A stretch of 64,000 bases of DNA from Acanthaster planci (lineage: Eukaryota > Echinodermata > Asteroidea > Valvatida > Acanthasteridae). The notes beneath the pieces are model-generated. The model was not told the origin of the DNA, did not search any database, and saw only the letters and a program-made list of their open reading frames with translations. This document shows positions 61,690 through 64,000 of this stretch, piece after piece. Numbering within the stretch: position 1 is the stretch's first letter; each line of letters begins with the position of its first letter. The DNA lies in the NCBI RefSeq assembly GCF_001949145.1, contig NW_019091694.1, positions 1 through 64,000 of the forward strand, given 5' to 3'. A program made the translations under genes and the position numbers.

Positions 61690-63945
61690 ATGGGGATGGG
61701 GGTGTTCCGTGTACGTTTCGTTCATTCGTGTTTCGATTTGAAACGAAAATTGAAAAACAAGTCGTTTTCAATGTAAAAAAGAAAAGCAAACATTGGCAAA
61801 CAAGTTGTTTCGAAAAATAACAAACAATAATCATGTTGTGTTTTGTTTTTCAAGTGAAAAAAGGGAAACGACTTTTTTATTTTTCGCTTTTTCTTTTCAG
61901 ATGAAAAAACCGAAAAACGATTTTGTTTTTCATCTTTTGTTTCATTTAAAAACTAGAAAACGAATTTTAAAAATTTGTTTTGGTGAAAGCTACAATCGCT
62001 TTGTCCTTTGTTTTTTAATCTGAAAGCAAATAACATCGGTGCACTTTCTGAAAACTAAAAGATTTCAAAAAGTTCCATTTTTCATTTTGTAATGTACCTT
62101 GTAAGGAACGTCTTTATGCAAAATTGTAGCCCCGCTTATAAATTAGAAATCTGGCTGGGATTATGAAGAATTCGTGTTTTCCAAAGCAGAAGGAGGAGCA
62201 GCCCACAAAGAAAATTTTCACATTCTGATAAGCAACGACTATCTTATGAGCTATGACACTGTCAAATTGGGTATGTACAAATTGCTTTACTTTGCCAATT
62301 TTCCCACATACATCATAATTCTAAAACAGCTTTTCTGCATACAGAGTAGCTTTTGCACAGCTTTATTACGCTGAAAATAACAGATGCGTGATATGTGCTC
62401 CACCTTGCATATGCTTGGTGATCATGGCTATCTCTTATAATTCTACATTCATAAATACCTGGAACAGTTTTTATAATCCCATTGGTCAAAACGCGTCACG
62501 TGACCGTGTATTAACATTTTGATAATGCTCGCTGAGCTGAGAAGGATAATTCCCGCTTCTTAAATCACACGCTAGCACACATGGATACGAGCATTGGTCC
62601 ATTAAAATAAATAGAGATCAATGGGTCTGATTGGTCAGAAGTCTGTGGCACGCGGCGCGCCACACAATGGACTGGGGGTGTTCGGGAAAAAGAAAGTAAA
62701 ATTTTAGAACAAAATCGTTGCATATTCATCATTATTTTGTTGACTTCTTTTGACTTTCTGGATAAAAAGGTATTTATGAATGGGAACAGTGTGTGCTTGG
62801 CCTTGCTCACCCTTGTCTGCTGCTCGGGCATTAGTCGCGTCCATTCTCCTGTGCCGGTCTTAAACTCACGTTTAAGAACGGCCCAGCACACATTTAATTC
62901 CCTTATACGGCAGGAAACCAACATGTAGGGCGAAAAGTGACAATTTTCACAGACATAAAACGCACTGACCGCCAGCCTTGCGTGTCCAACTGTGATTTTG
63001 AAAATTATGGGCAAACAAATAGACAAAACAGTGGATGGCAGCCCGTTCAGTGCGCATTACGTGCGACAAACTGACATTGCCTGTAATCTGACGAACCGGC
63101 GAATCGACCGTTCTGGTGGTGTTCAGATTTTATCTCACGAACTGACGAATAGCTTCAACAGCAGCATTCAAACAAAGTATTGCTTATTGTGCCGAAAATA
63201 CAAATTAGGAAATGATTTCAAAGACCAATTTTTGTATCTTTTATATATAGGCCTACACAGAGATTAAAAGAGGGTTGAATTATGATCGAAAACGAGCTAA
63301 CAATAACTGTATTAAATAATATTTTAAGTGATATAACTTATTCGTCTGTTCATCAGATATGAATTTTGTTTATATGCGCTTCTAATATACATTGTACGTT
63401 CACCTTTTTTTCTTTTCTATACTACTGTCTTTTCTTTTTAAATGTTGCACCTGCATTGTTTTGAATACCTATTGGCCAGATTAAGTAAATAGAGGATTTT
63501 TTCACAATAGAAAAATGGCTTCATGGAATTTTATGGCTGGAATTCTTCAACTGTGCGTAAATTCCTAATATAAAGGGGTGACTTTGCCCATAGTTTTGAT
63601 TCTTGTCAGGCCGCGCGCAGACCACGAAAAACCCCAGTAGTTTTGAACAAATATTATATAGCGCCGCGCCACGTACGCAGCCTTGCGGTCAATGCGTTTA
63701 TAGTGTACGTCAGTGGAAATTTTTCTCTTTTACTGTTTTCAAAATTCAAAAATAATGAGAAATCATTTCTTTCCTTTTTTCACAAGTTTCGTTTTCAAAT
63801 GGAAGAACGAGAAACGACTCCTTTCTTCGGTTTAGTTTTTTTTTTTAAATTGAAACAGCAAAACGACTTGTTTTTCAATTTTCGTTTTCAAATCAAAACG
63901 AATAAACGAACGAAACATGTACCGTGCAGGGACCGGGAGGGCGCC
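61690..63945. repeat. Pair of inverted AT-rich arms about 2 kb apart (possible DNA transposon)
   Basis: The left arm, 61700-62010, starts cgtttcgttcattcgtgttt, then cgatttgaaacgaaaattga, then aaaacaagtcgtttt. The reverse complement of 63700-63930 gives cgtttcgttcgtttattcg, then gatttgaaaacgaaaattga, then aaaacaagtcgttttg. Both arms continue as degenerate internal repeats of gttttyaa/ttraaaac words. The 1.7 kb between has no recognisable transposase. It contains the inner repeat ends near 62945 and 63715. Confidence 0.6.
63476..63722 (-). repeat. Dispersed repeat, copy 2, inverted relative to 45141-45362
   Basis: The reverse complement carries aatttacgcacagttgaaga, ccagccataaaattcc and tttacttaatctggcc, matching 45270-45362. 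At its other end, tataaacgcattgaccgc matches 45155. A third copy of this end (acataaaacgcactgaccgcc) lies at 62948-62985 in plus orientation. Confidence 0.7.
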
Positions 63946-64000
63946 CCTCCCTATAACCATTAATGTTCTTCTGTCTGACTTATTCAGCGAACGCGATAAC

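Noticed and set aside
1-64000. CRISPR arrays, prokaryotic operons or phage-like systems
   Set aside because: Spliced exons, LINE, SINE and LTR elements show a eukaryotic genome; no direct-repeat/spacer array was seen.

Overview
The window is draft eukaryotic genomic DNA with spliced genes, decayed retrotransposons and many small repeats. Gene content (UPF0696/C11orf68, coactosin-like, YIF1), Ty3/gypsy and CR1/L2-like elements, and frequent ACATGTACA and TAGGCCT words suggest an invertebrate deuterostome. A lancelet (Branchiostoma) is my best guess, but this is inference. Assembly flaws are visible: 42 Ns at 14053-14094, one N at 28839, and homopolymer frameshifts.

Region 1 (1-24600) is an old direct tandem duplication. 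Position 1 aligns with about 14200, and homology runs to about 10715 in copy 1 and 24600 in copy 2. Each copy carries an intact four-exon minus-strand gene for a 368-residue UPF0696 (C11orf68/BLES03-like) protein, and a decayed LINE fragment behind it. At least three insertions are present in one copy and absent from the other, so each has a paralogous empty site. A broken CR1/L2-like reverse transcriptase (13163-13911) lies between the copies.

Region 2 (24830 to about 30000) is a minus-strand Ty3/gypsy element lacking integrase and the 3' LTR. Its gag is interrupted by a roughly 500 bp array of degenerate telomere-like (TAACCC-type) repeats.

Region 3 (32600-35270) holds three exons of a coactosin-like gene (minus). 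An extra open, phase-compatible exon candidate and a tRNA-derived SINE lie in one of its introns.

Region 4 (36750-46760) holds a two-exon minus-strand gene predicted to make a 58-residue secreted protein. A second copy of its first exon and upstream DNA lies 6.5 kb away. I do not recognise the family; it is the best candidate here for something undescribed.

Region 5 (50625-58081) is a complete seven-exon YIF1 gene (minus, 322 residues), including a 9-codon first exon. A perfect 30-bp-arm hairpin sits in its first intron. Its upstream flank (58100-64000) is repeat-rich: a GTCGTG-rich tract, a 2.2 kb pair of inverted AT-rich arms, and a dispersed repeat shared with 45.2 kb.
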